Shown: positions 22,496 through 31,504, counted from the stretch's first letter. The stretch: 32,486 nt of DNA from Clostridiales bacterium (GCA_019410105.1 DXTB01000011.1:1-32486); one strand, 5' to 3'. Program-made: numbers and translations. Notes: generated by a model from the letters alone, not told the origin.

Positions 22496-23572
22496 TTAGC
22501 GCTTCATGTTGACCAGCTCTTCCAGCATGGTGTCGGTCACCGTAACAATGCGGGTATTTGCCTGATAGCCCCGCTGGTAAATAATCATGTTGGCAAACTC
22601 GGTGGCCAGATCCGTGCCGGAGGCCTCCAGGAAGCCGGTCATCAGTGTGGCGCCGCTGCCCTCAGCCAGTGCGGAATCGGGGGCAACCACGTTGTTTCCG
22701 TCCGTGATCTTGTCATTTCTCAGGTTTCCGGTGACGGAGTTTCCAGGGGTACCCACCCGGATATCCCCAGCGGCATCGCCCGCCGTATAGTAGGGGCCCT
22801 CGGTATGAAGCACGCCATTGAGGTTTTCCACACTGCCCAGGGCGATGTAGCCCACCACCACCGGGTCGCCGGTGTCCTTGTTGGTGCCAGTGATCTTACC
22901 GTTCTTGTCGATGCTGATGTTCTCCAGATCTACAAAGCCGTCCACTGTGGCAGCCGGGTCATTGTCTGGATATACATTCGCACCAGTTTGATTATCCACA
23001 CCCACATAAACCGCGTCGCCCTTGCTGTTCGGGTCGGTAGACTTCATAGGAAGGCGGATGGGAACCAAGTCAGTGCTGGGCTTATCTCCCGGCGTGGTTC
23101 CGGGAGCATCCCCGTTGGACCGCGTGATAAATCCATAGACCACATTGCCCTGTCCGTCCGTCAAATAGCCGTCCCGGAACTCAAAGTTGCCCACCCGGGT
23201 CAGGGTTAGTCCCTTGAGGGCGTCCATGCTGTCGATATCGTGGGTCTTATCTCCCACCAGGAAAAAGCCGTCGCCCTGAATGGCGCAGTCCATCCCCCGT
23301 CCGGTGGAGTCCAGACTCTGACTGCTCATATCCAGGTCGATGGTACCGACGCCCACGCCATAGCCGATCTGCTGGGGGTTGGTGCCACCCACCGTAGTTG
23401 TTCCGGCAGAACCGGCGGACTGGGTGCTGTAGATACTCTCTTTAAACGTCACCCGGCCGGGCTTGTAGCCCTGGGTATTCACGTTTGCTACGTTGTTGCC
23501 CACTACGTTCAGTGCATCCATGTGGGCCTTCAGGCCGGAAATACCGGCACTCATTGCTCCTGTCAAAGCCAT
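22496..23572 (-). CDS. flgE: Flagellar hook protein FlgE
   Basis: The 358-aa product is the hook subunit. The N-terminal block GISGLKAHMDALNVVGNNVANVNTQGYK (in two pieces) and the C-terminal GFLEASGTDLATEFANMIIYQRGYQANTRIVTVTD form the D0 coiled coil; DCAIQGDGFFLVGD and LTLTRVGNFEFRDGYLTDGQGN are conserved family blocks. The middle (about residues 150-285) is the surface-exposed variable region, rich in Asp, Asn and Thr. It is shorter than many FlgE proteins. The gene lies between the TIGR02530-type gene and flbD, with gaps of 112 and 67 bases that each contain a strong hairpin. AAGGAG lies 11 bases before the ATG. Confidence 0.93.
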   Translation of the reverse strand: MALTGAMSAGISGLKAHMDALNVVGNNVANVNTQGYKPGRVTFKESIYSTQSAGSAGTTTVGGTNPQQIGYGVGVGTIDLDMSSQSLDSTGRGMDCAIQGDGFFLVGDKTHDIDSMDALKGLTLTRVGNFEFRDGYLTDGQGNVVYGFITRSNGDAPGTTPGDKPSTDLVPIRLPMKSTDPNSKGDAVYVGVDNQTGANVYPDNDPAATVDGFVDLENISIDKNGKITGTNKDTGDPVVVGYIALGSVENLNGVLHTEGPYYTAGDAAGDIRVGTPGNSVTGNLRNDKITDGNNVVAPDSALAEGSGATLMTGFLEASGTDLATEFANMIIYQRGYQANTRIVTVTDTMLEELVNMKR

Positions 23573-23627
23573 TTGGATTCGCTCTCCTTTGCGTGCTCTG
23601 ATTCATTGACATTTCTCCGGCACCGCC

Positions 23628-23653
23628 GGGGGACGGCCCATCCGGCCTCCCCC
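23628..23653 (-). other. GC-rich hairpin in the leader of flgE
   Basis: GGGGGA (23628-23633) pairs with TCCCCC (23648-23653) and GGCC (23635-23638) with GGCC (23644-23647), leaving one bulged base and a 5-base loop. It lies between the TIGR02530-type gene and flgE, about 56 bases before the flgE ATG. No T-run follows. Confidence 0.6.
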
Positions 23654-23684
23654 AGGACATCCTTTCGGTCCTGCCCTCTGTGAT

Positions 23685-24065
23685 TCACAGGATCACGGCG
23701 CCGTCAATGTTGGTAAAGATATTCTCCTTCATCTCGTCCTGGGACAGGGTGGTAATCACCCGGTTGTGGGGGACATTGATGATAAAGGCGAGGCTCTGGT
23801 CCAGCGCCAGGATATTCGTCGCTCCCTTGGCCTGCGCCCGCTCTACGGAGTCGGTCAGCCGGTCCAGAAGGGCGGGTGTCACTGCGATCCCGCGCTCCTC
23901 CGCCCGCGCGATGGCGTGCTTGGAAAAGGCGATCTGCCGCTCATCTGCCCGGGCCAGCTCCTGCTGAAGCACTGCTCCAAAGCCGGAAGAGGTCTGTTTC
24001 CCGGTGCTGTATGTATGGCCCCGTCCCAGCGCGGGGCTGCCGAGGCCCTCTACCGCATGCTCCAT
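23685..24065 (-). CDS. Flagellar operon protein, TIGR02530 type
   Basis: This 126-aa protein matches the small flagellar operon protein found between flgD and flgE in many Firmicutes. The conserved part is C-terminal: IAFSKHAIARAEERGIAVTP, a helical segment, FIINVPHNRVITTLSQDEMKENIFTNIDGAVIL (two blocks). The final ENxFTNIDGAVIL is diagnostic. Its molecular role is not established; association with hook assembly is inferred from invariant gene order. AGGAGG lies 11 bases before the ATG. It follows flgD by about 40 bases and is the last gene before the hook gene. Confidence 0.88.
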   Translation of the reverse strand: MEHAVEGLGSPALGRGHTYSTGKQTSSGFGAVLQQELARADERQIAFSKHAIARAEERGIAVTPALLDRLTDSVERAQAKGATNILALDQSLAFIINVPHNRVITTLSQDEMKENIFTNIDGAVIL

Positions 24066-24104
24066 TCCGCTCTATCCCTCCTTTGGACGGCCCCTGCCGC
24101 CCGC

Positions 24105-24710
24105 TCAAATCGTCCGGGCGCTCTCCTCCGGCGGATTCTCTCCGCCTTCTCCCGTTCCGTCGCCGTCACCGCCCTCACCGGGCCCCTCGGGCTCCTCCGG
24201 AATCTCCGGCAGCTTGCCCACCGCCATGATGGAATTCAAAGGATACATCTTGTCATTCACGAAGATCACGGGTACCCCCTGATAGTTTCCGGTGCCCGTC
24301 ACGACTCCCTCAATCTCCTGGAGCTTCCCGTCTTCGTCATATTGGCCCACCGTGACGGTTTTCCCTACCAGGGAGGCCGCATAGGTCAGGGTGCTGGCAT
24401 CCACCAGGGCCTCCAGTCCGGTCTTAACGCTGGACAACATCTGTACGGTGGACATCTGCACAAGCTGGTTAAGCATTTCGCCGGTATCCGTGGTGTTGTC
24501 AATGGTCTGGTTCTGAAGCTGCTGCACCATCAATTGGAGAAAGTCGTTAAAGTCCAGGCCCATGTCGTTCTCTCCCGGCTTGTTTACCGGAATGCCCAGC
24601 TCCTCCAGCTCTTCCTCCGTAATGCGGGAGCTCGCACCACTGCCGGCAGCCCGCGCGCTCTGCTGTCGGGCCAGACTGTCCAGCGCCATTGGCATAAATT
24701 CACTGCTCAT
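24105..24710 (-). CDS. flgD: Flagellar hook assembly scaffold protein FlgD
   Basis: The 201-aa product is the hook cap. The conserved N-terminal region is DFNDFLQLMVQQLQNQTIDNTTDTGEMLNQLVQMSTVQ (two blocks; about residues 53-90), followed by ASLVGKTVTVGQYDEDGKLQEIEGVVTGTGN. It is a short FlgD: after about residue 165 there is only a tail rich in Glu, Gly, Asp and Pro in place of the Ig-like domain found in longer homologues. AAGGAG lies 9 bases before the ATG. It sits just after the hook-length gene fliK, so cap, ruler and hook are made together. Confidence 0.93.
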   Translation of the reverse strand: MSSEFMPMALDSLARQQSARAAGSGASSRITEEELEELGIPVNKPGENDMGLDFNDFLQLMVQQLQNQTIDNTTDTGEMLNQLVQMSTVQMLSSVKTGLEALVDASTLTYAASLVGKTVTVGQYDEDGKLQEIEGVVTGTGNYQGVPVIFVNDKMYPLNSIMAVGKLPEIPEEPEGPGEGGDGDGTGEGGENPPEESARTI

Positions 24711-24731
24711 TGTGTGCTACTCCTTTTTCTG

Positions 24732-25880
24732 TTACTCCGCTTCTACGCCCAGCAAGCCCAGCCGAAGCTGCTGCAGGAAGTCCTCTGTACTCTGGCGCTG
24801 CCGTCCCTGTTCCTGTGGGTTGCGGCCGTGCTGCTGTCCGGGCTGCTGCTCCGGCTGCTGCCAGGGCTGCTCTCCCTGCTGGGGCCGGGGCACCTCCACC
24901 TGGATCTCGCCGCTGTGGCTGCCGTGCAGCATGGATACCAGCGTCGCGGAGTGCTCCTGAAGCAGCTTCATGGCCTGTTCGTTCTCCGCGTGGAATACGA
25001 TGTGCAGTACACCGTCCTTCCCCTGCGTCAGCTCGACAGACAGCCTTCCCAGATGCTCGGGCGCCAGCTTCAGCTCGACATGCCTGGCTCCCTCCTGCTC
25101 CGCTTCGGTAATGGCCTTTGCCAGCCTGGGTGCAAAATCGGGCTCCGTGGCGTCCAGGGTATCCGCCTCGCCCACCTTCACCGGCATGTGCTCTGTCCGG
25201 TCAAAGAGCGGCTGCGCCGCCCCCTCCGTCTGCACACTGTCCAGCTCGGGCAGCTCCTGCTCCCCGCCGGCCGGACGGCCCGCCGTCTCTCCAGCGTCCG
25301 CCGGGGTCTGCGCGCCGCTCTCCCGGGCCGCAGGGGTAACCGCCTGGGCCGTGGCTGTACCACCATCCTCCGCGGCAGGAAGGACCTCCGCCTGGACCGT
25401 GGACTCCGCCTCACCCGCAAGCGCCGGCTCCGCCGGTACCGGGAGCTGCTCCCCTCCGGCGGTCTGCTGCCCGGGCTGAAGCAATACGGCCCCTTCTTCC
25501 GCCGCAGCCGGAGCTTGGGCCATGCCGGGAACCGCAGTCTGCGGGACCTGCTGGAGGGATACGTCGCCCTCTGGCGCTGCCTGGGCGCCCATCAGCAGGC
25601 TCCGGAACAGCTCCTCCAGCCCCGGCGCCTGGGGTACGGACTGCGCACCCTGGCTGAGCGCACCCCCATCGGCCGCAGCCGGAACCTCACCCTTTTGGCT
25701 CTCCGGAACCGCGCGTCCGGTTTCCGTTCCGGCCGCCTCCACCCGCTTCTCTGCCAGCAGAGTGGAGAAGTCCCGCCGGTCACCGGCATCCTCCGTCCGG
25801 CCGCTGACCGGCGGAGTGGTGTTTTGGGCAATCTGTGTGGCTGCCAAGGTCATCTGAAGCAATAAATCAGTTGTATTCAT
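24732..25880 (-). CDS. fliK: Flagellar hook-length control protein FliK
   Basis: The 382-aa product has the FliK plan: a low-complexity N-terminal and central ruler region (about residues 1-245, rich in Ala, Glu, Gln and Pro) and a conserved C-terminal switch domain (about 255-340) with HVELKLAPEHLGRLSVELTQ and VLHIVFHAENEQAMKLLQEHSATL. A strongly Gln-rich tail follows. FliK measures the hook and triggers the FlhB switch. The ATG at 25880 has an ideal AAAGGAGGTGA ribosome site; a GTG three codons upstream is less likely. Its location after fliJ and before flgD supports the name despite low sequence conservation. Confidence 0.9.
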   Translation of the reverse strand: MNTTDLLLQMTLAATQIAQNTTPPVSGRTEDAGDRRDFSTLLAEKRVEAAGTETGRAVPESQKGEVPAAADGGALSQGAQSVPQAPGLEELFRSLLMGAQAAPEGDVSLQQVPQTAVPGMAQAPAAAEEGAVLLQPGQQTAGGEQLPVPAEPALAGEAESTVQAEVLPAAEDGGTATAQAVTPAARESGAQTPADAGETAGRPAGGEQELPELDSVQTEGAAQPLFDRTEHMPVKVGEADTLDATEPDFAPRLAKAITEAEQEGARHVELKLAPEHLGRLSVELTQGKDGVLHIVFHAENEQAMKLLQEHSATLVSMLHGSHSGEIQVEVPRPQQGEQPWQQPEQQPGQQHGRNPQEQGRQRQSTEDFLQQLRLGLLGVEAE

Positions 25881-25916
25881 GGTTCTCACCTCCTTTCAAG
25901 GTGTGGCTCCGGGCGG

Positions 25917-26363
25917 TCAAACCGCCGTCCGGACCCGGGCTGCGGTCACCAGCTCCTCAATCAGCAGTTCCTCGCCCTTCTGCACCTGCTTCTGATAGTC
26001 CTCCCACTTCTTGTCCCTGAGCTTTTCCAGGGAGGCGGTATCCTGCCGGGCGGCCACTACCTGCCTGCGCTTCTCCTCCGCTGCGGCCTCGTACTCCCGC
26101 AGGCGCTTGGCCTCCCGCTGGATCTCATCCTCCAGAAAGCGCAGGCCGCTCTCATACCGCAGGGCCTCGGCTATGGTCAGGCCCTCCGTCTCCGCCTGCC
26201 GGAATTCCAGGTTCAGGCCCCGGTAGCGCTCCTCCGCCGCCTGGAGCACCAGCTCCTGCTGCCGTACCTGGTAAAGGAGCTGTCCATGCTCATTCTGCAG
26301 CTCCTCCAGCACCTGCTGCTTGTAGCTCAACACCGTATTCAGGCTGAACTGGAACCGCTTCAT
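25917..26363 (-). CDS. fliJ: Flagellar export chaperone FliJ
   Basis: The 148-aa product begins MKRFQFSLNTVLSYKQQVLEELQNEHG and is a long alpha-helical coiled coil throughout, as FliJ is. FliJ is the stalk-like subunit of the export ATPase complex and interacts with FliI and FlhA. It is encoded 17 bases after fliI, its standard place. The name rests on the N-terminal motif, length, predicted coiled coil and order, since FliJ is poorly conserved. Confidence 0.9.
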   Translation of the reverse strand: MKRFQFSLNTVLSYKQQVLEELQNEHGQLLYQVRQQELVLQAAEERYRGLNLEFRQAETEGLTIAEALRYESGLRFLEDEIQREAKRLREYEAAAEEKRRQVVAARQDTASLEKLRDKKWEDYQKQVQKGEELLIEELVTAARVRTAV

Positions 26364-26380
26364 CCCTGTCCCCTCTTCTC

Positions 26381-27682
26381 TTACAGGAGCTTCCGCATGG
26401 CCTCCAGATCCTCCTCATAGGAGAACGCCTCGTCCACTCCCTGGGTCAAAAACTGGTTGATCCCGTCCATCTTTCCCAAAGCATAATCCAGCCTTGGGTT
26501 GGTGCCCGCCTTGTACGCGCCCACGGAAACCAGATCGGCATTTTTCTCATAAATCCCCATCACGTCCCGCACCCGGGCCGCAAGCCGCTTGTGCTCGTCG
26601 GAGACGATGTCCGCCATCAAGCGGGAGATGCTGGCCCCAATGTCAATGGCCGGAAAATGGTTGCTGTTGGCCAGCCGCCGGGAAAGCACGATGTGCCCAT
26701 CCAGAATACCGCGCACCGTGTCCGCGATGGGCTCATTGGTGTCGTCGCCCTCCACCAGGACGGTATAGACCCCTGTGATGGAGCCCTTCTGGAAGTTACC
26801 GCTGCGTTCCAGCAGCTTGGGCAGCTCGGCGTAGATGGATGGGGTGTAGCCGCGGCTTACCGGCGGCTCACCCACCGCCAGGCCAATCTCCCGCTGGGCC
26901 ATGGCAAACCGGGTCAGCGAGTCCATCATCAGCAGCACGTCATACCCCTGGTCCCGGAAGAACTCCGCGATTCCGGTGGCCACGGAGGGGCACTGCTTGC
27001 GCAGCATGGCGGGCTGGTCAGAGGTAGCCACCACCAGGATAGACCGCCGCATCCCCTCCGGCCCCAGATCCTTTTCCATGAATTCCAGCACCTCGCGGCC
27101 GCGCTCCCCCACCAGGGCGATGACGTTGATATCCGCCTTTACATTTTTGGCAATCATGCCCATTAGGGTACTCTTGCCCACGCCGGAGCCGGCAAAAATG
27201 CCAATGCGCTGTCCCTTTCCGATGGTCAGCATGCTGTCAATGGCCTTGACGCCGAACTCCATCCGCTCCCGGATGGGAGGGCGGGTCATGGGGTTGATGT
27301 AGTGGTTGTTCTCCACACAGAACAGCGTGCCGCCCTGAAAGGGGCCCTTGCCGTCGATGGGCTGCCCCAGTGCATTAATCACCCGCCCCTTCAGGAAGGG
27401 GCCCATGCGCAGGCTGAGCCTCCGCCCGGTGTTGCGCACAAAATTTCCCGCAGAGATACCGCTCATGTCTGAATAGGGCATCAGCAGGATGTGGTCATTC
27501 TTAAAGCCAACCACCTCGGCCATTACCTGGCCGCCCGCGTCCCCGTTGTAGATCTGACAGATATCACCCACAGCGGCCCGTCCGCCGGATGCCTCGATGG
27601 ACATGCCGACGATATTTTCAATTTTCCCCGTATAACTGATCGTCTCGGCCCGCTGAATCTGCCGGATCATCTCCTGGAACAT
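26381..27682 (-). CDS. fliI: Flagellar type III export ATPase FliI
   Basis: The 433-aa product is a rotary-type ATPase related to the F1 beta subunit and energises flagellar export. Walker A is GSGVGKST at residues 165-172, Walker B lies in DVLLMMDSLTRFAMAQREIGLAVGEPP (two blocks), and DIGASISRLM and PSIYAELPKLLERSG are family blocks. ALVGERGREVLEF is the usual catalytic-glutamate region. The start at ATG 27682 has AAGGGA upstream. FliH, encoded just before, regulates it and FliJ just after forms its stalk. The N-terminus is a little shorter than in enterics. Confidence 0.97.
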   Translation of the reverse strand: MFQEMIRQIQRAETISYTGKIENIVGMSIEASGGRAAVGDICQIYNGDAGGQVMAEVVGFKNDHILLMPYSDMSGISAGNFVRNTGRRLSLRMGPFLKGRVINALGQPIDGKGPFQGGTLFCVENNHYINPMTRPPIRERMEFGVKAIDSMLTIGKGQRIGIFAGSGVGKSTLMGMIAKNVKADINVIALVGERGREVLEFMEKDLGPEGMRRSILVVATSDQPAMLRKQCPSVATGIAEFFRDQGYDVLLMMDSLTRFAMAQREIGLAVGEPPVSRGYTPSIYAELPKLLERSGNFQKGSITGVYTVLVEGDDTNEPIADTVRGILDGHIVLSRRLANSNHFPAIDIGASISRLMADIVSDEHKRLAARVRDVMGIYEKNADLVSVGAYKAGTNPRLDYALGKMDGINQFLTQGVDEAFSYEEDLEAMRKLL

Positions 27683-27715
27683 GGCTTTGGGTCCCTTCCT
27701 TGCGCTGCCTCCGCC

Positions 27716-28507
27716 CTATATCTCGTGTATCAGGTCGCGGATATTCTTGAGCTGTGTGGAGGCGCTGGCATCAATGATCTCATCGGGCATCTCAATGATG
27801 CAGGTGCCCGCCTCATCGTCGGACAGCGGAATGATTTTGATGTGGTCGGACAGGCCGGCCAGAGCCGTCATCAGCTCCGGCGTAATGGCAGACACCTCCT
27901 TGGCGGCACAGCCGCCCACGTAGATGTGCACCCACTCCCGCCGCTTGAGCTTTTCGGTGGCCACCTGGATCATCCGTGCCACCACCTCACTGCTGCTGTT
28001 CAGGCTGACATGGATCACCTTTTCCGCAATGGCCAGGCTGAGCTCACACAGCTCGCCCCGCGTCTCCCGCAGCAGCTCCTCCCGGGCAGCGGTGGCCTTT
28101 TCCAAAAAAGCCTGCAGCTCCTCGGCCTGCTGCTCCCGCTGCTTCTGCAGCTCCGCCTGGCCCTCGACCCCGGCCTGCCGCAGCCCTTCTGCATAGCCCT
28201 GCCGGTAGCCCTCAGACTGGGCCTGCTGGCGCACCTGCTCGGCCTCCTGCTCCGCCTCCATCTGCCGCCGGACCAGGTAGTCCTCCGCCTGCCGCCTGGC
28301 ATCCTCCAGAATCTTCTCCGCCTGAATCTGTGCAAAGTCGACCGCGCTGGGGGTATCCTTTTCCTCTGCCTCTGGAGCTGATTCCTCCGGCTCTCCCTCT
28401 TGCTCGCCCGCGGTATCCGCCGGCTCCTCCTCCACAAGCTCCTCCACGTCCGGAAACACAAAGTCGGAGGCGTTGGGCTGCAAAAAGCGTTTGAATATAT
28501 TAGGCAA
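27716..28507 (-). CDS. fliH: Flagellar export ATPase regulator FliH
   Basis: The 263-aa product starts at TTG 28507 with AAAGGA 8 bases upstream and overlaps the fliG stop by 8 bases. It has an acidic N-terminus, a long charged coiled coil (about residues 60-145, with the GYRQGYAEGLRQAG glycine-repeat type motif typical of FliH) and a C-terminal domain (about 145-262: ELSLAIAEKVIHVSLNSS, GTCIIEMPDEIIDASASTQL). The ending is like that of the V-ATPase E-subunit-type FliH family. It binds FliI and links it to the C-ring. Confidence 0.92.
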   Translation of the reverse strand: MPNIFKRFLQPNASDFVFPDVEELVEEEPADTAGEQEGEPEESAPEAEEKDTPSAVDFAQIQAEKILEDARRQAEDYLVRRQMEAEQEAEQVRQQAQSEGYRQGYAEGLRQAGVEGQAELQKQREQQAEELQAFLEKATAAREELLRETRGELCELSLAIAEKVIHVSLNSSSEVVARMIQVATEKLKRREWVHIYVGGCAAKEVSAITPELMTALAGLSDHIKIIPLSDDEAGTCIIEMPDEIIDASASTQLKNIRDLIHEI

Positions 28508-29543
28508 TAATATCGTCCTTTCCGCCCTTGAGGATAATCAGCTCGTTTTTCTCCTCCAGATCCCGGATGATCCCCACGATGCGCTGCTGGGCCTCCTCCA
28601 CATCGCGCAGGCGGACGTTGGTGGTGATCTCCAGATCGTCTCGGATGCTCTGGGCCATACGGGTGGACATATTCTGGAAGATCTTGTTGGAAACCTCGCT
28701 GTTGGCGCCCTTGAGGGCCAGCACCAGATCCTTGGGATCGCAGTCCCGCAGGAAACGCTGTACCGAGCGCTCATCCATGGTGACGATATCTTCAAACACG
28801 AACATCCGCTTCCGGATCTCGTCAGCCAGCTCGGCATTATGCTCGGACAGATGGTCGAAAATACTTTTTTCACTGGTGCGGTCCAGGTTGTTCATCACAC
28901 CCGCCACATAGTCCACACCGCCCACCTTGACCTGGTTGGAAGTGAGCAGGTTTGTAAACTTTTTCTCCATTTCCGCCTCAATGATTTTTACGGCGGTCGG
29001 AGACGCACTTTCCATATTGGCGATGCTCTCCACCACCCGTACTTGGGTATTGGAGTCCAATTCCTCCACCACGGCGGCCGCCTTCTCCGGGTCAATATAG
29101 GAGAGCACCAGCGCAATCGTCTGAGGCCGCTCGTGCTGCAGCGCCGCAAACAGCGACTTGCCATCCGCCTTGTTGAGAAAAGAGAATTCCCGGTTTTTTA
29201 AGGACTTGGTTACTTTTTCCAGCAAGTTGTCTGCGGCCTGTTCTCCAAACGCCTTTTCGAGAACCGCGCGGGCGTACTCCAGGCCGCCTTCCGTTACAGC
29301 TTTGTTGGTCAGGCACATCTGGTAGTACTCATTCAGGACGTCTTCTGTAGTGGCGGCATCTACATAGCCCAGCTTCGCAACCTCGAGGGTGATCTGTTCC
29401 ACATCATCGGGGTCCATGTACTGATAGAGCTGGGATGCCTTCTCCGCGCCAAGAGAGATCACTACGGCCGCTGCCTTTTGCTGTCTCGTCAACTGTTTTG
29501 CAGCTTGAGAAGCGGCTGCCCCTCCGGTAGCTGTCTCGCTCAT
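28500..29543 (-). CDS. fliG: Flagellar motor switch protein FliG
   Basis: The 347-aa product has the three FliG domains: the N-terminal FliF-binding domain (LTRQQKAAAVVISLGAEKAS), the middle armadillo-like domain (LQHERPQTIALVLSYIDPEKAA), and the C-terminal torque domain (FVFEDIVTMDERSVQRFLRDCDPKDLVLALKGA in two blocks), whose charged helix contacts MotA. Length is normal. The ATG overlaps the fliF stop (ATGA), so MS ring and C-ring subunits are translationally coupled. The ending overlaps the fliH start. Confidence 0.97.
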   Translation of the reverse strand: MSETATGGAAASQAAKQLTRQQKAAAVVISLGAEKASQLYQYMDPDDVEQITLEVAKLGYVDAATTEDVLNEYYQMCLTNKAVTEGGLEYARAVLEKAFGEQAADNLLEKVTKSLKNREFSFLNKADGKSLFAALQHERPQTIALVLSYIDPEKAAAVVEELDSNTQVRVVESIANMESASPTAVKIIEAEMEKKFTNLLTSNQVKVGGVDYVAGVMNNLDRTSEKSIFDHLSEHNAELADEIRKRMFVFEDIVTMDERSVQRFLRDCDPKDLVLALKGANSEVSNKIFQNMSTRMAQSIRDDLEITTNVRLRDVEEAQQRIVGIIRDLEEKNELIILKGGKDDIIA

Positions 29544-31147
29544 TCGCCATCCCCCTCACGCAGCCAGCTCTTGACCATCTGAGCCGCAATCTCTGGATTG
29601 TCCTCGGCAAACTTCCGGACATCCTTCCGCAGTTCCATACTCTTTTCCGTCTGAAGATTCATAATATCCGCCCCCTCCTGCGGCGTGAGCGGAGCGGTCT
29701 CCGTCTGGGCCACGGCGGCCAGTCCCGCCGCCTCCAGTTCTTTGCGCCGCTTCCGGCGGCGCCGGCCCAGCAGGAGGATCACCAGCAGGAGTACCAGGAA
29801 CAGTACGCCGCCTCCTGCGGCCGCGTAGATCACCCAGGCCGGGATTCCCTCCGGCACCGGGAGCACAGGCTCATCCGCCTGGTAGAAGGGGCTGATCAAC
29901 ACCGAGATCTTGTCCCGCTGATCTGCCGTGGCGATGCCCGCTGCCCGGGCAACGTGAGGATACAGCGCGGCCGCATCCGTACCGTCCGCCGCCGCCTGAT
30001 TGATCGTGACGGATACCATGACATCGCTCACTGTGCCCGACAGGTGCTCCACCTGCTGATTCGTCTCATCCACCAGGTATTTTTTATCTCCGGAGACGTG
30101 GACGATCTGGCCTTCCCCATCCGCCTCCCCGTCCTCGTTCACATACTGGTTCAGATCAGCATTGGTGCTCGTACCAGGCACACCTCCGGCCGTGTCGCCG
30201 CCGGGAAGGAGGATGTCCCCCTCATAGATCTTCTCCCCGATGATACCCTCACCGCCGGTACTGCCGTCATTGGCCCAGTCCTCCAGATTGTAATCGGTGG
30301 AGTCCGTATAGCTGCGGTCCAGATCCACAATGCTGTTGACACTGACTTTGACGTTCTCCGTACCGTAAATCGGTGTGAGTACCTGTAGCACGCTGGTGCG
30401 GATTTTATTGTTGATCTGCTCCTCCAACTGAAGCTTCAGCGTGGACAAATCCTGGATATCCGTAAAGGTATCCCCCGCAGAATAGGTGTTCCCGTAAGAG
30501 TCTGTGATGGTGACATTGTCAATTTCCAGTCCCTGAACGGAGTGGCTGACAAAATTGCGGATGCCCTGCACCTGCTTTTGAGTGAGCTCTGCTCCGTCCC
30601 GCATGGTCACAAAAACGGCGGCGCTGGCATCATACTTGTTTTCGCTGTCCAGAATGAAGGTGTTGTCCTCCCCCGGCGTGATATCCACGACGGCCTCCTG
30701 GACCCCGTCAAAGCAACGAACCACCGCCGCAATGCGATCCTGGAGCTCATAGAGCTCCAACTGCTTCCGTTCTCCCTCCGTGGTCAGGCTCCCCACATGA
30801 TCCAAATACATGGAGTAGGCGAAGCCGGACTTTGGGTAGCCCTGCTGGGCCAACGCCGCCTTGAGCCGTACCTCCTGCTCCGCCGGCACCAGAATTGTAT
30901 CGCTTCCCTCAATCCGGTAATCGGCCATTCCCTGCTCGGACAGATAGGACACAATTTCATTTAATTCCGTCTGATTGAGCCCGGTGAACAGGGTCGTATA
31001 GGGCTGGTTCATCTGCATCGCCAATACGACTGCAACGACAGCCACGACCGCAATCAGGCCGGCTATCAGGAAGAGCTTCACCTTTTTCCCGGCCGCCTTC
31101 CACCAACCTGCCACCTTGCCCAGGTATCCTTTTATTTTCTCCTGCAC
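29540..31147 (-). CDS. fliF: Flagellar MS-ring protein FliF
   Basis: The product forms the MS ring in the membrane. From GTG 31147 (GGGGG 8 bases upstream) it is 535 aa: an N-terminal membrane helix (LFLIAGLIAVVAVVAVVLAM, about residues 24-43), the ring-building motifs (YTTLFTGLNQTELNEIVSYL, QGYPKSGFAYSMYLDHVGSLTTEGERKQLE in blocks, VQGIRNFVSHSVQGLE), a large periplasmic domain, a second helix at about 439-461 and a basic cytoplasmic tail. The last residues, EDNPEIAAQMVKSWL, are the FliG-binding helix. A TTG eight codons upstream (31171) is the alternative start but has a poorly spaced ribosome site. Confidence 0.96.
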   Translation of the reverse strand: MQEKIKGYLGKVAGWWKAAGKKVKLFLIAGLIAVVAVVAVVLAMQMNQPYTTLFTGLNQTELNEIVSYLSEQGMADYRIEGSDTILVPAEQEVRLKAALAQQGYPKSGFAYSMYLDHVGSLTTEGERKQLELYELQDRIAAVVRCFDGVQEAVVDITPGEDNTFILDSENKYDASAAVFVTMRDGAELTQKQVQGIRNFVSHSVQGLEIDNVTITDSYGNTYSAGDTFTDIQDLSTLKLQLEEQINNKIRTSVLQVLTPIYGTENVKVSVNSIVDLDRSYTDSTDYNLEDWANDGSTGGEGIIGEKIYEGDILLPGGDTAGGVPGTSTNADLNQYVNEDGEADGEGQIVHVSGDKKYLVDETNQQVEHLSGTVSDVMVSVTINQAAADGTDAAALYPHVARAAGIATADQRDKISVLISPFYQADEPVLPVPEGIPAWVIYAAAGGGVLFLVLLLVILLLGRRRRKRRKELEAAGLAAVAQTETAPLTPQEGADIMNLQTEKSMELRKDVRKFAEDNPEIAAQMVKSWLREGDGE

Positions 31148-31174
31148 ACTTGTTACCCCCAGCTCCGGCAAACC

Positions 31175-31504
31175 TTACACGCTGAGGCGCATAAGCTCGT
31201 TATAGGACTCCACTGCCTTATTTCTGAGCTGAATCAACAGTTCCAGCGACGCCTGCGCCTCCGTGATGGAAGTCATCAGCGCCGCCGGATTGTCCAGTTG
31301 GCCGGTAGCGAGTTGATATGCCACCTCATTTTTGGCCGCGTCCGTCTCCCGTACGCGGTCAATGGCCGACTGAAAAATATCAGAAAACAGGGTCGGCTGG
31401 GTACGCCGGGTACCGCCCACTTCCGCGCCCGCATCCAGGCGCATGCCCTCTGTCTGCAAGTCCGTCCACAGCGGCTGAATCCTATCGATTGCTTGCACAC
31501 TCAT
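31175..31504 (-). CDS. fliE: Flagellar MS ring-rod junction protein FliE
   Basis: The 109-aa product is the adaptor between the FliF ring and the rod. The C-terminal motif DNPAALMTSITEAQASLELLIQLRNKAVESYNELMRL (in blocks) is diagnostic for FliE. The start at ATG 31504 has AGGAG 8 bases upstream; an upstream extension to 31534 lacks a ribosome site. It lies between flgC and fliF in standard order. Confidence 0.95.
   Translation of the reverse strand: MSVQAIDRIQPLWTDLQTEGMRLDAGAEVGGTRRTQPTLFSDIFQSAIDRVRETDAAKNEVAYQLATGQLDNPAALMTSITEAQASLELLIQLRNKAVESYNELMRLSV

Noticed and set aside
23766..25865. Plus-strand open frame of 699 codons
   Set aside because: It is antisense to the TIGR02530-type gene, flgD and fliK; its Leu/Arg-rich product has no recognisable domain.
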